In this document: positions 1 to 6,235 of the stretch, in pieces
Layout: every line of letters begins with the position of its first letter
Position numbering within the stretch: position 1 is the stretch's first letter
NCBI GenBank assembly: GCA_946480055.1
Contig: CAMLID010000049.1
Span: 1 to 23,562 of the forward strand
Origin: an uncultured Lysobacter sp.
GTDB lineage: Bacteria > Pseudomonadota > Gammaproteobacteria > Xanthomonadales > Xanthomonadaceae
Direction: 5' to 3'
DNA: 23,562 nucleotides
Position numbers and translations under genes: made by a program
Notes under the pieces: generated by a model
Seen by the model: the letters and a program-made list of their open reading frames with translations, nothing else
Told to the model about the DNA's origin: nothing
Database searches by the model: none

Positions 1-39
1 CAAACAAAGGCCCAAGCGCGGGGCCACCGCGCCTGGGCC
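1..39 (-). terminator. Intrinsic terminator, minus strand
   Basis: Positions 9-21 and 27-39 form a 13-bp stem around a 5-nt loop. One position is an A/C mismatch on the plus strand but a G-U pair on the minus strand. On the minus strand the stem is followed by TTTGTTTG (positions 8-1), which fits a minus-strand rho-independent terminator. It lies about 290 bases downstream of the rimK stop, so it may end the rimBK message or a separate short transcript. Confidence 0.65.
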
Positions 40-325
40 AAAAGGGTATTGCCCCGATTACCGTAACCTGCTTCGACCAGATCGCTGACTTGGAAGAGCG
101 GCAGTGCTGCGGTCCGGACACGCTACGCGGAAATCGATTAAACGGCTGTTAAAACACTTGTTATATTTTTGTTAACAGCAACTCGAAATCGCAGTTTGTT
201 CAGGTCCACGCTGGCGTCGCTGGCAAAGCCCAGGACGTTCGGCAGGGCCCGATGACCGACGAATCTGCCGATTGGCGGGCGTTCGCGGCAGATCGTGGCA
301 AATCATCAAAATGAGCGGTCCGTCA
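40..325. other. Gene-poor stretch downstream of rimK
   Basis: No convincing coding region is seen in these 286 bases. The part around 134-179 is strikingly AT-rich for this genome and carries an inverted repeat. Open frames here are short and lack a plausible start with a ribosome binding site. The segment could hold a long 3' untranslated region of rimK or a small RNA ending at the terminator at 1-39. Nothing in the sequence decides between these. Confidence 0.4.
145..179. repeat. AT-rich inverted repeat GCTGTTAA-N19-TTAACAGC
   Basis: GCTGTTAA at 145-152 is the exact reverse complement of TTAACAGC at 172-179. The 19-base spacer is AT-rich and includes TTATATTTTT, with a TATAAC-like hexamer on the minus strand at 165-160. 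No -35 hexamer at proper spacing was found. It may be a protein-binding site or promoter element. Confidence 0.45.
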
Positions 326-1234
326 CTATTTCTTCGCCGCCGCCCGTCGGGCCGCACGCCGCTTCATGCTGCCGGCGACGTAGGCGATGACCTCGCCGGC
401 CACGTCCACGCCGCTGGCCTCCTCGATCCCCTCCAGGCCGGGCGAGGCGTTGACCTCCAGCACCAGCGGGCCGCGATCGGAGCGGATCAGATCGACGCCG
501 GCCACGCCCAGGCCGAGCACGCGCGCGGCGCGGATCGCCACGTCCTGTTCGGCGACGCTGGCCTTGACGCCCTTGGCGGTGCCGCCGCGATGCAGGTTGG
601 AGCGAAAATCCCCTTTAGGCGCCTGCCGCTTCATCGTCGCGACCACCTTGCCGCCGACTACGAAGCAGCGCAGATCGGCGCCCTTGGCTTCCTCGATGAA
701 CTCCTGCACCAGGAAGTTGGCATACAGGCCGCGCAGCGCTTCGATCACGCCGCGCGAGGCCGACAGCTTCTCGGTCAGCATCACTCCGGCGCCCTGGGTG
801 CCTTCGTTGAGTTTGATCACGTGCGGCGGCGGGCCGAGCATCGACAGCAGGTCGGCGGTGTCGTCGGGGTTGTCGCCGAACACCGTCGCCGGCAGGCCGA
901 TGCTCTCGGCGGCGAGCAGCTGGTGGCTGCGCAGCTTGTCGCGCGCGCGCAGGATCGCGTCGGACGAATTCGGGGTGTAGGTGCCCATCAGTTCGAACTG
1001 GCGCAGCACCGCCGAGCCGTAGCGGGTGATCGAGGCGCCGACGCGCGGGATCACCGCGTGGTAGCCGGAGATCTCGCGGCCCTTGTAATGCATCTCGAAT
1101 CCGTCGGAGGCGATGCGCATGTAGCAGCGCAGCGGGTCCAGCACGCGCACGCTGTGGCCGTGCTGGCGCGCGGCCTCGACAAGGCGCCGGGTCGAATAGA
1201 GCTTGGTGTTGCGCGACAGGATCGCGAGCTTCAT
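326..1234 (-). CDS. rimK: Ribosomal protein S6--L-glutamate ligase RimK
   Basis: This ATP-grasp ligase of 302 residues matches E. coli RimK in length (300). The family adds glutamate residues to the C-terminus of ribosomal protein S6 using ATP. The C-terminal catalytic core shows [10 protein letters not shown] then [13 protein letters not shown]; Asp248, Glu260 and Asn262 fall at the positions of the Mg-binding triad known in E. coli RimK. The glycine-rich ATP-grasp loop [11 protein letters not shown] lies near residues 140-150. The protein ends in an Arg/Ala/Lys-rich tail ([13 protein letters not shown]). The ATG overlaps the stop of the upstream rimB as ATGA, so the two are translationally coupled. 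The rimA gene found with these in Pseudomonas is not present here. Identity is very secure. Confidence 0.96.
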   Translation of the reverse strand: MKLAILSRNTKLYSTRRLVEAARQHGHSVRVLDPLRCYMRIASDGFEMHYKGREISGYHAVIPRVGASITRYGSAVLRQFELMGTYTPNSSDAILRARDKLRSHQLLAAESIGLPATVFGDNPDDTADLLSMLGPPPHVIKLNEGTQGAGVMLTEKLSASRGVIEALRGLYANFLVQEFIEEAKGADLRCFVVGGKVVATMKRQAPKGDFRSNLHRGGTAKGVKASVAEQDVAIRAARVLGLGVAGVDLIRSDRGPLVLEVNASPGLEGIEEASGVDVAGEVIAYVAGSMKRRAARRAAAKK

Positions 1235-1686
1235 GGCGAGGGGGTATCCGGAATAGGGGCGGCTTTGCCGTGCAGGAACGAGCGTGCGGGGTCGACCGTG
1301 AACACGCGCGCCATCGCGGTGCGCCCGAGCAGCATCGGGAATCGCATGCCGCGACGATCCGTGAGGTTTATTTCAATTTCGCGTTCGACCCCGGCCAGGC
1401 GCAGGCCGGTGCGCACGAACAGGCGCTGGGTGCGGTGGCCGCCGGAGTCGGTGACGTTGCGGATGTCGTGGATCGGGGCCTGGCATTCGACCGTGCCGGC
1501 GCCGACCGCGCCCGGGCTGAACCGGAAGCCGACCCAGGGCGTGCCGGCATCGCTGAACTGCCATTGCGCGTCGACGTGCAGGGACGAACTGCGCGCGCCG
1601 CTGTCGATCTTCGCGCGCAGCGCAGCGACGCCCAGGCCGGGCAACGCCACCCACTCCCGCCAACCGAGCACGATACGAGCTGCCAT
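1231..1686 (-). CDS. rimB: RimB-type retropepsin-like protease (ATP-dependent zinc protease family)
   Basis: This protein has 151 residues. The N-terminal motif [12 protein letters not shown] (Asp28 in DSGA) and the later MLLGR motif are hallmarks of the family usually annotated as ATP-dependent zinc protease and now viewed as a retropepsin-like aspartic peptidase. In Pseudomonas the relative RimB acts with RimK to control the glutamate tail on S6. Here it precedes rimK and overlaps it by four bases, which supports the same job. A GGAGA ribosome binding site lies just upstream of the ATG. The tRNA-Gly terminator ends only 32 bases before this start, so the operon either has a promoter squeezed into that gap or depends on read-through. 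The symbol is assigned by family and context. Confidence 0.85.
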   Translation of the reverse strand: MAARIVLGWREWVALPGLGVAALRAKIDSGARSSSLHVDAQWQFSDAGTPWVGFRFSPGAVGAGTVECQAPIHDIRNVTDSGGHRTQRLFVRTGLRLAGVEREIEINLTDRRGMRFPMLLGRTAMARVFTVDPARSFLHGKAAPIPDTPSP

Positions 1687-1718
1687 CGCGTCTCCGCTGC
1701 GCCGAGGTCGCCCTCAAG

Positions 1719-1740
1719 AAAAAACAGCGGCCGTCCGCTG
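1719..1740 (-). terminator. Terminator of tRNA-Gly
   Basis: On the minus strand CAGCGG-ACGG-CCGCTG (1740-1725) is followed by six T residues (1724-1719), a compact intrinsic terminator. It lies 22 bases past the tRNA 3' end and 32 bases before the rimB ATG. Confidence 0.8.
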
Positions 1741-1761
1741 GGACGTGCCGCCGTCTCGATA

Positions 1762-1835
1762 TGGAGCGGGTGATGGGAATCGAACCCACGCTAGCAGCTT
1801 GGGAAGCTGCAGTTCTACCATTGAACTACACCCGC
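1762..1835 (-). tRNA. tRNA-Gly(CCC)
   Basis: A 74-nt cloverleaf is read on the minus strand. The acceptor stem is GCGGGTG/CACCCGC, the D arm is GTTC-AATGGTA-GAAC, the anticodon arm is GCAGC-TTCCCAA-GCTGC with anticodon CCC, and the T arm contains the usual TTCGATT loop. The discriminator is T and the CCA end is encoded. It decodes the glycine codon GGG. It is a single-gene unit with its own promoter and terminator between the esterase gene and rimB. Confidence 0.95.
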
Positions 1836-1844
1836 ATGCGGCGA

Positions 1845-1873
1845 AGTCTATGCGCGCCCTTGCGGGTTGGCAA
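1845..1873 (-). promoter_or_regulatory. Promoter of tRNA-Gly
   Basis: On the minus strand TTGCCA (1873-1868) and TAGACT (1850-1845) are separated by 17 bases, close to the sigma-70 consensus. The -10 box ends 9 bases before the mature tRNA 5' end. The -35 box overlaps the T-run of the preceding terminator. Confidence 0.65.
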
Positions 1874-1903
1874 ACCGCGCGGACCCGTTGCGGGCCCGCG
1901 CGG
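1871..1903 (-). terminator. Terminator of the esterase autotransporter gene
   Basis: Positions 1875-1887 and 1891-1903 form a 13-bp stem with a 3-nt loop. The one plus-strand mismatch is a G-U pair in the minus-strand RNA. On the minus strand TTTG follows. It lies 20 bases past the stop of the esterase gene. The short T-run makes it a moderate terminator. Confidence 0.6.
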
Positions 1904-1923
1904 CGTGGTGCCTGCGCCGATGC

Positions 1924-3741
1924 TTAGAAGCCGGCGCCGATGGTCGCGAACACGGTGGCGTGGTTGCCGCCGGCCTGGCCCACGGTGACGCTGGTGCCGA
2001 GGTTGGCGTCGAGCCCGAACAGCTGGGTGCGCGCGCCGATCAGCAAGGTGCCGTAGCTCTGGTCGAAGTCGTGGCCGGGAACCGCGTACGGCGCGGTGCC
2101 GGGCATCGACTGCAGACGCGCGAACACTTCCTTGTCGGCGTCCTCGAACTCGTGGTCGTAGGTCAGGCGGGCGTAGGGCTTGAGGTGGTCGTTGATCGCG
2201 TAGCTCACCTGCCAGCCGGCGCTGCCGATCAGCGAATCGTAGTTCTGATCGCTGTAGGCCAGCGAGGTGGCCAGGGCCGGATCGCTTTCCTTGAAGCCGT
2301 CGACGTCGATCTGCTGAGCGGTCACGCCGATTACCGGGCCGTGGCGCAGCGCGCCTTCGCCGAATTCCCAGCCGGCGTTGATCGCGGCGGTCAGGTTGCG
2401 GCCGTCGGTGGAACCGCTGTGGACGCGGCTGGTCGGACCGAGCACGACGCGGCGGTCGGTGTCGTAGTCGACCTTGGTCCAGCTCAGCTGGCCGTTGACC
2501 CAGGCGTTGGCGCCGTACCAGGCCGCGAAGCCGCCCAGGGTGGCGTCGCTCTGGTCGAACTCGCCGGCGTTGCGGCCCCAGTCCAGGCTCTGCCGGCTGT
2601 AGCCGGCGAAGGCGCCGAACACCCAGTCGCCGCGGGTCCAGTCGACGCCGCCGCTCAGGCCGGGACCGGCGCCGTCGTAGGTGTCGCCCTTGCCGTAGCG
2701 CTGGAAGTCGCCGCGCGCGTCGGCCCACCAGCGCATGCCGTCGCCCTCGGGCTTGGCGCCCAGGTGATTGGCGACGCGATCGGCGCGCGAGCGGCCGACC
2801 ATGGCTTCGGAGTTCGGCAGCAGCGCGATCTGGCGCGGCGCCTCCAGGATCGACACGGCGTAGTCGCCAAGGATCTTGTGCGCGCGCGAGGACGGATGCA
2901 CGCCGTCGGCGAAAGCGTAGGTGTCCGGCGCGGTCGGGTTGGCGTAGTTGAGCGGGCTGCAGGTCAGCGAGGACGCCGTGATCTGCGGATTGCAGGCGGT
3001 GCCGGTGACGTTGGTGATGCCGTACGGCGCCGGGTTGGACGTGATCTCGCGCAGCAGGTTGAAGGTGTCGAGCGGGATCACCCGGTAACCGGCCGTGGCC
3101 AGGCCGCCGAACAGGGCGGTGTTGTAAGTGCTCGACAGCTGGGTGCCCGCGGCCTGCTGCGCGGCGCCGCCGGCGCGGAACTGCGGGGTCAGGCCGAGAT
3201 CGGGGATGGTCGGCACCAGGATGTACTTGGCGCCGGCGTTGGTCAGCGCGCCGACCACGCCGATCTGCGAGGCGACGGCGGTGCCGATGGTGCTCGCCGG
3301 AGCGCCGCCGGCGACCGCGAACAGGTCGTTGGCGCCGCCCCAGACGGTGTACAGCGCGCGCGAGTCGGCGCGGCCGCCGTTGGCGGCGAGGTAGCCGGTG
3401 ACCTGGGTGTTCAGCGACGGGATCGGGCCCAGCGCGCCGCTGGTGTTGGTGCCGGTGCGGGCGCCGCCGACGGCGTAGTTGGTGCCGCCCTGGTTGTCGC
3501 TGACCGCGTTGGTGCCGTAGTAGTCGGCCAGGTACTCCGACCAGACCAGGCCCGGGTTGGTGGTGAAACGACCGAGCAAGGCGCCGTTCGGGCCCACGGC
3601 CTGGACCAGCGCGGGACGGAAATGGCCCGAGTCGGTCAGGCTGTCGCCGAAGAAGATCGTCTGCGAATAGGTCTGGGCAAAGGCCGGTGCGGTCGCCAGC
3701 GCCAGGGCGGCGGCGAGCACGGTGCGAACGGGTTTGATCAT
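1924..3741 (-). CDS. GDSL-family esterase/lipase autotransporter (EstA-like)
   Basis: This 605-residue protein is a type V secreted hydrolase: the esterase is displayed at the cell surface by its own C-terminal beta-barrel. Residues 1-22 are a signal peptide ending APAFA. The esterase follows with block I FGDSLTDSG (nucleophile Ser34), block II AVGGAR near 90-95, block III WGGANDLF (Asn138) and block V DGVHPSS (Asp279, His282). From about residue 340 to the end is the autotransporter barrel, ending in Phe as barrels do (TIGAGF). The family includes EstA of Pseudomonas and ApeE of Salmonella, which cleave short-chain fatty esters. The ATG at 3741 is preferred because it directly precedes the signal peptide and has an AGGGAA ribosome binding site; the frame is open 207 bases further upstream without a plausible leader. 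It is a single-gene unit divergent from thiS. Confidence 0.92.
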   Translation of the reverse strand: MIKPVRTVLAAALALATAPAFAQTYSQTIFFGDSLTDSGHFRPALVQAVGPNGALLGRFTTNPGLVWSEYLADYYGTNAVSDNQGGTNYAVGGARTGTNTSGALGPIPSLNTQVTGYLAANGGRADSRALYTVWGGANDLFAVAGGAPASTIGTAVASQIGVVGALTNAGAKYILVPTIPDLGLTPQFRAGGAAQQAAGTQLSSTYNTALFGGLATAGYRVIPLDTFNLLREITSNPAPYGITNVTGTACNPQITASSLTCSPLNYANPTAPDTYAFADGVHPSSRAHKILGDYAVSILEAPRQIALLPNSEAMVGRSRADRVANHLGAKPEGDGMRWWADARGDFQRYGKGDTYDGAGPGLSGGVDWTRGDWVFGAFAGYSRQSLDWGRNAGEFDQSDATLGGFAAWYGANAWVNGQLSWTKVDYDTDRRVVLGPTSRVHSGSTDGRNLTAAINAGWEFGEGALRHGPVIGVTAQQIDVDGFKESDPALATSLAYSDQNYDSLIGSAGWQVSYAINDHLKPYARLTYDHEFEDADKEVFARLQSMPGTAPYAVPGHDFDQSYGTLLIGARTQLFGLDANLGTSVTVGQAGGNHATVFATIGAGF

Positions 3742-3956
3742 TGGATTCCCTGCGTGATCGTGAGTAAGCGTTAGGTATCGGGGTTCGACGTCTGCCGCGG
3801 TGCGACAGTACGCCCGCGGATGGCTCGGCATCGAAGCATGCGGCGCTGCGACATAGCAAGGCGCAGTGCGGCAAAACCCCCTCCCGGCGGCCAGCCCCGG
3901 CACAGCGGTCGAAGCCGCCCTGGCCGAGCGCCGGGCGGCGCGGGACAATAGCCGGC

Positions 3957-4157
3957 ATGAACATCACTCTCAATGGCGAGCCGCGCGCGATCGCGGCCGC
4001 GACCACGGTCGCGCAACTGCTGCTGGACGAGGGCCTGGGCGAACGCCGGGTCGCGGTCGAGGTCAACGGCGAAATCGTCCCGCGCGGCGCCCATACCGCA
4101 CATGCGCTGGGTGCGGGGGACAAGGTCGAGATCGTGCATGCGTTGGGGGGTGGGTGA
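3957..4157 (+). CDS. thiS: Sulfur carrier protein ThiS
   Basis: This 66-residue ubiquitin-fold protein starts MNITLNGEPR and ends in Gly-Gly-Gly. ThiS is adenylated and thiocarboxylated at its C-terminal glycine and hands sulfur to ThiG for the thiazole ring of thiamine. The family core VNGEIVPR and the DKVEIVHALGGG end are both present. One more glycine than the usual GG end is seen, because the stop follows a third glycine codon. thiG lies downstream but is separated by 529 bases of REP-like sequence, whereas the two are commonly adjacent. No TPP riboswitch elements (CTGAGA, ACCTGA) were found in the 215 bases upstream. Confidence 0.93.
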   Translation: MNITLNGEPRAIAAATTVAQLLLDEGLGERRVAVEVNGEIVPRGAHTAHALGAGDKVEIVHALGGG

Positions 4158-4334
4158 GCCGATGCGCTACGAGCCACTGGCTCGTGCATCGGCGAACGCC
4201 CGGCCAAGGATGGCCGGGCCGGACGATCCGAAGCTAAGTAAATAGCGCCATGGATGGCAACGCCTAGCCTCCCGAAGCGACGCCGGAAGCAGCGCAACGA
4301 CCCAAACCAGACCCACATCGCCCGCGCAACCCCC

Positions 4335-4367
4335 GGTCGCGGCTCACGCCGCTCCTACCCCAAAGCC
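4335..4367 (-). repeat. REP-like unit 1 (GTAG-headed palindrome)
   Basis: Read on the minus strand this is GGGGTAGGAGCGGC-GTGA-GCCGCGACC. It is a GTAG head followed by a GCGGC/GCCGC stem with a GTGA loop. The same unit recurs at 4564-4596 and twice at 10107-10185. Confidence 0.8.
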
Positions 4368-4473
4368 CCGCGCGAACGTCGGCAGGGATGGCAATCACCC
4401 CGAAGCGACGCCTCAAACAGCTGTCGCTCTCTCTACAACGACCTAGATCGTTCCCACCTCGCCCATGCAGCCC

Positions 4474-4502
4474 ATCGCGGCTCGCGCCGCTCCCACAGTA
4501 GG
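4474..4502 (-). repeat. REP-like unit 2, diverged
   Basis: On the minus strand this reads GGGAGCGGC-GCGA-GCCGCGAT with the same stem as unit 1. The head is changed (CCTACTGTGGGAG in place of GGGGTAGGAG). Confidence 0.6.
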
Positions 4503-4563
4503 CCGCTGCATCTCGAGCGATGCCCCAATCGCACCCTCACCCCTCACCCCTCCCGCAGCCCAC

Positions 4564-4596
4564 GGTCGCGGCTCACGCCGTTCCTACCCCAAAGCC
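4564..4596 (-). repeat. REP-like unit 3
   Basis: It is identical to unit 1 over almost its whole length, including the CTACCCCAAAGCC end, with one change in the stem (GTTCC for GCTCC on the plus strand). The orientation is the same as units 1 and 2. Confidence 0.75.
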
Positions 4597-4686
4597 CAGC
4601 GCGCTTGCCTCGCGGGCCTGAAAAACCGCTGACGCAGTGGCTCCGCGATCACCCTGCGCCCCGGGCTATCGTTCATAATTCCGCAC

Positions 4687-5481
4687 ATGACGACCCCCAT
4701 CGCTGCAGATCCGCTGGTCATCGCCGGCAAGTCCTACCGTTCCCGCCTGCTGACCGGCACCGGCAAGTTCAAAGACCTGACCGAAACCCGTCTGGCCAGC
4801 GAGGCCGCCGCCGCCGAGATCGTCACCGTCGCGATCCGCCGCACCAACATCGGCCAGAACCCCGGCGAGCCCAGCCTGCTCGACGTGCTGCCGCCGGACC
4901 GCTACACCCTGCTGCCCAACACCGCCGGCTGCTACAACGTCGACGACGCGGTGCGCACCTGCCGTCTGGCGCGCGAGCTGCTCGACGGCCACACGTTGGT
5001 GAAGCTGGAGGTGCTGGGCGACCAGCGCACCCTGTTTCCCGATGTGGTCCAGACCCTGGCCGCGGCCGAGATCCTGGTACGCGACGGTTTCGACGTGATG
5101 GTCTACACCTCCGACGATCCGATCCTGGCCAAGCGTCTGGAAGAGATCGGCTGCGTCGCGGTGATGCCGCTGGCCGCGCCGATCGGCTCGGGCCTGGGCG
5201 TGCAGAACAAGTACAACCTGCTCGAGATCGTCGAGAACGCGAAGGTGCCGATCATCGTCGATGCCGGCGTCGGCACCGCCTCGGACGCGGCGATCGCGAT
5301 GGAGCTGGGCTGCGACGGAGTGCTGATGAACACCGCCATCGCCGGCGCCCGCGATCCGATCCTGATGGCCCATGCGATGAAGCTCGCGGTCGAGGCCGGA
5401 CGCGCCGCGTTCAAGGCCGGACGCATCCCGCGCAAGCGCTACGCCAGCGCGTCCTCGCCGGTCGACGGTTTGATCGGCTGA
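4687..5481 (+). CDS. thiG: Thiazole synthase ThiG
   Basis: This TIM-barrel enzyme of 264 residues joins deoxyxylulose 5-phosphate, dehydroglycine and the ThiS thiocarboxylate sulfur into thiazole phosphate. LVKLEVLGD carries Lys106, the expected Schiff-base lysine. The phosphate-binding segments [15 protein letters not shown] and [11 protein letters not shown] are intact, as is the N-terminal RLLTGTGKF. The end [15 protein letters not shown] is the usual one with a short tail. It overlaps trmB by one base (TGATG), so the pair is probably cotranscribed. Because the REP spacer lies between thiS and thiG, thiG may need its own promoter; none stands out. Identity is secure. Confidence 0.96.
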   Translation: MTTPIAADPLVIAGKSYRSRLLTGTGKFKDLTETRLASEAAAAEIVTVAIRRTNIGQNPGEPSLLDVLPPDRYTLLPNTAGCYNVDDAVRTCRLARELLDGHTLVKLEVLGDQRTLFPDVVQTLAAAEILVRDGFDVMVYTSDDPILAKRLEEIGCVAVMPLAAPIGSGLGVQNKYNLLEIVENAKVPIIVDAGVGTASDAAIAMELGCDGVLMNTAIAGARDPILMAHAMKLAVEAGRAAFKAGRIPRKRYASASSPVDGLIG

Positions 5482-6215
5482 TGACGGATCCGTTCTCCAG
5501 CGACGGCGCCAAGACCCCGCCGAAGCCGTTCACGGTCGAGGAAGGCCGGCGCCAGGTGCGCAGCTTCGTGCTGCGCCAGGGCCGCTTCACCCCGGCCCAG
5601 CAGCGCGCCTTCGACGAACTGTGGCCGCGCTTCGGCATCGACTACCAAGGCGCGCCGCGCGACTACGACGCGATCTTCGGCCGCAGCGCCAAGCGTGTCC
5701 TGGAAATCGGTTTCGGCAACGGCGACGCGCTGCGTTTCGCCGCCCGGCACGACAAGGACCGCGACCTGATCGGCATCGAGGTCCACGCCCCCGGCGTCGG
5801 TCGCCTGTTGAACGCGCTGGCCGAAGACGCCAGCGACCACGTCCGCCTCTATCACCACGACGCGGTCGAAGTGCTCAACAACGAAGTCGCCGACGGCGCG
5901 CTGGACGAGGTCCGGATCTACTTCCCGGACCCCTGGCACAAGAAGCGCCACAACAAGCGCCGCCTGGTCCAACCCGAGTTCGCGCAGCTGTTGGTGCGCA
6001 AGCTCGCCAGCGATGGTCGCTTGCACCTCGCTACCGATTGGCAGGACTATGCCGAACAGATGTGGGACGTTCTGGACGCAACCCAGGGCCTCGCCAACCG
6101 CGCCGGAGCGCGCGGCGCGGTGCCCCGTCCGGATTGGCGCCCGCAAACGCATTTCGAGACCCGCGGCCAGAAGCTGGGACACGGCGTCTGGGATCTGCTC
6201 TACGACCGCACCTGA
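5481..6215 (+). CDS. trmB: tRNA (guanine-N7-)-methyltransferase TrmB
   Basis: This SAM-dependent methyltransferase of 244 residues forms m7G46 in the variable loop of tRNAs. The SAM-binding motif [10 protein letters not shown] is near residues 74-83 and is followed by GIEVH. The family signature [17 protein letters not shown] lies near 150-166, and the C-terminal THFETRG..LGH segment is intact. The start is set by the TGATG overlap with thiG and by the usual short N-terminus before RSFVLRQGR. The frame is open far upstream, but that part is the shadow of thiG and the spacer. Coupling of trmB to thiG looks like simple operon packing rather than a functional link. Confidence 0.95.
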   Translation: MTDPFSSDGAKTPPKPFTVEEGRRQVRSFVLRQGRFTPAQQRAFDELWPRFGIDYQGAPRDYDAIFGRSAKRVLEIGFGNGDALRFAARHDKDRDLIGIEVHAPGVGRLLNALAEDASDHVRLYHHDAVEVLNNEVADGALDEVRIYFPDPWHKKRHNKRRLVQPEFAQLLVRKLASDGRLHLATDWQDYAEQMWDVLDATQGLANRAGARGAVPRPDWRPQTHFETRGQKLGHGVWDLLYDRT

Positions 6216-6235
6216 CGAGCCCTGACCGATCCGGC

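Larger units (their letters stand above)
4158..4686. other. Repeat-rich spacer between thiS and thiG
   Basis: No gene is supported in these 529 bases; the reading frame that stays open here has no start signal and proline/arginine-rich nonsense composition. The spacer holds two hairpins right after thiS. One pairs GAGCC/GGCTC and GATGC/GCATC within 4161-4190; the other is a 9-bp stem at 4198-4206/4211-4219. Three REP-like units follow. A degenerate duplication is also visible: GATGGCAA then CGAAGCGACGCC occurs at 4253/4273 and again at 4387/4401, each followed by a REP-like unit. Confidence 0.6.

Noticed and set aside
272..1927. A long plus-strand frame across rimK, rimB and the tRNA
   Set aside because: It runs through a tRNA gene and opposite two well-identified genes; the product has no recognisable domain.
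1867..3774. A 635-codon plus-strand open frame opposite the esterase autotransporter
   Set aside because: It has Ala/Val/Gly/Arg-rich composition with no domains; the minus-strand esterase has signal peptide, catalytic blocks and barrel.
3742..3956. TPP riboswitch upstream of thiS
   Set aside because: The conserved CTGAGA and ACCTGA-type elements were looked for and not found on the plus strand.
1826..4318. An 830-codon minus-strand frame overlapping the esterase gene in another phase
   Set aside because: Extreme arginine content and no motif; it is a frame shadow of the esterase gene and also covers thiS on the other strand.
4158..4686. CRISPR array
   Set aside because: The repeated units are few, irregularly spaced and individually palindromic with a GTAG head, which fits REP elements rather than CRISPR repeats with uniform spacers.
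4254..5480. N-terminal extension of TrmB into the spacer and thiG
   Set aside because: The extension is the off-frame shadow of thiG plus REP sequence; the TGATG overlap and family length set the start at 5481.
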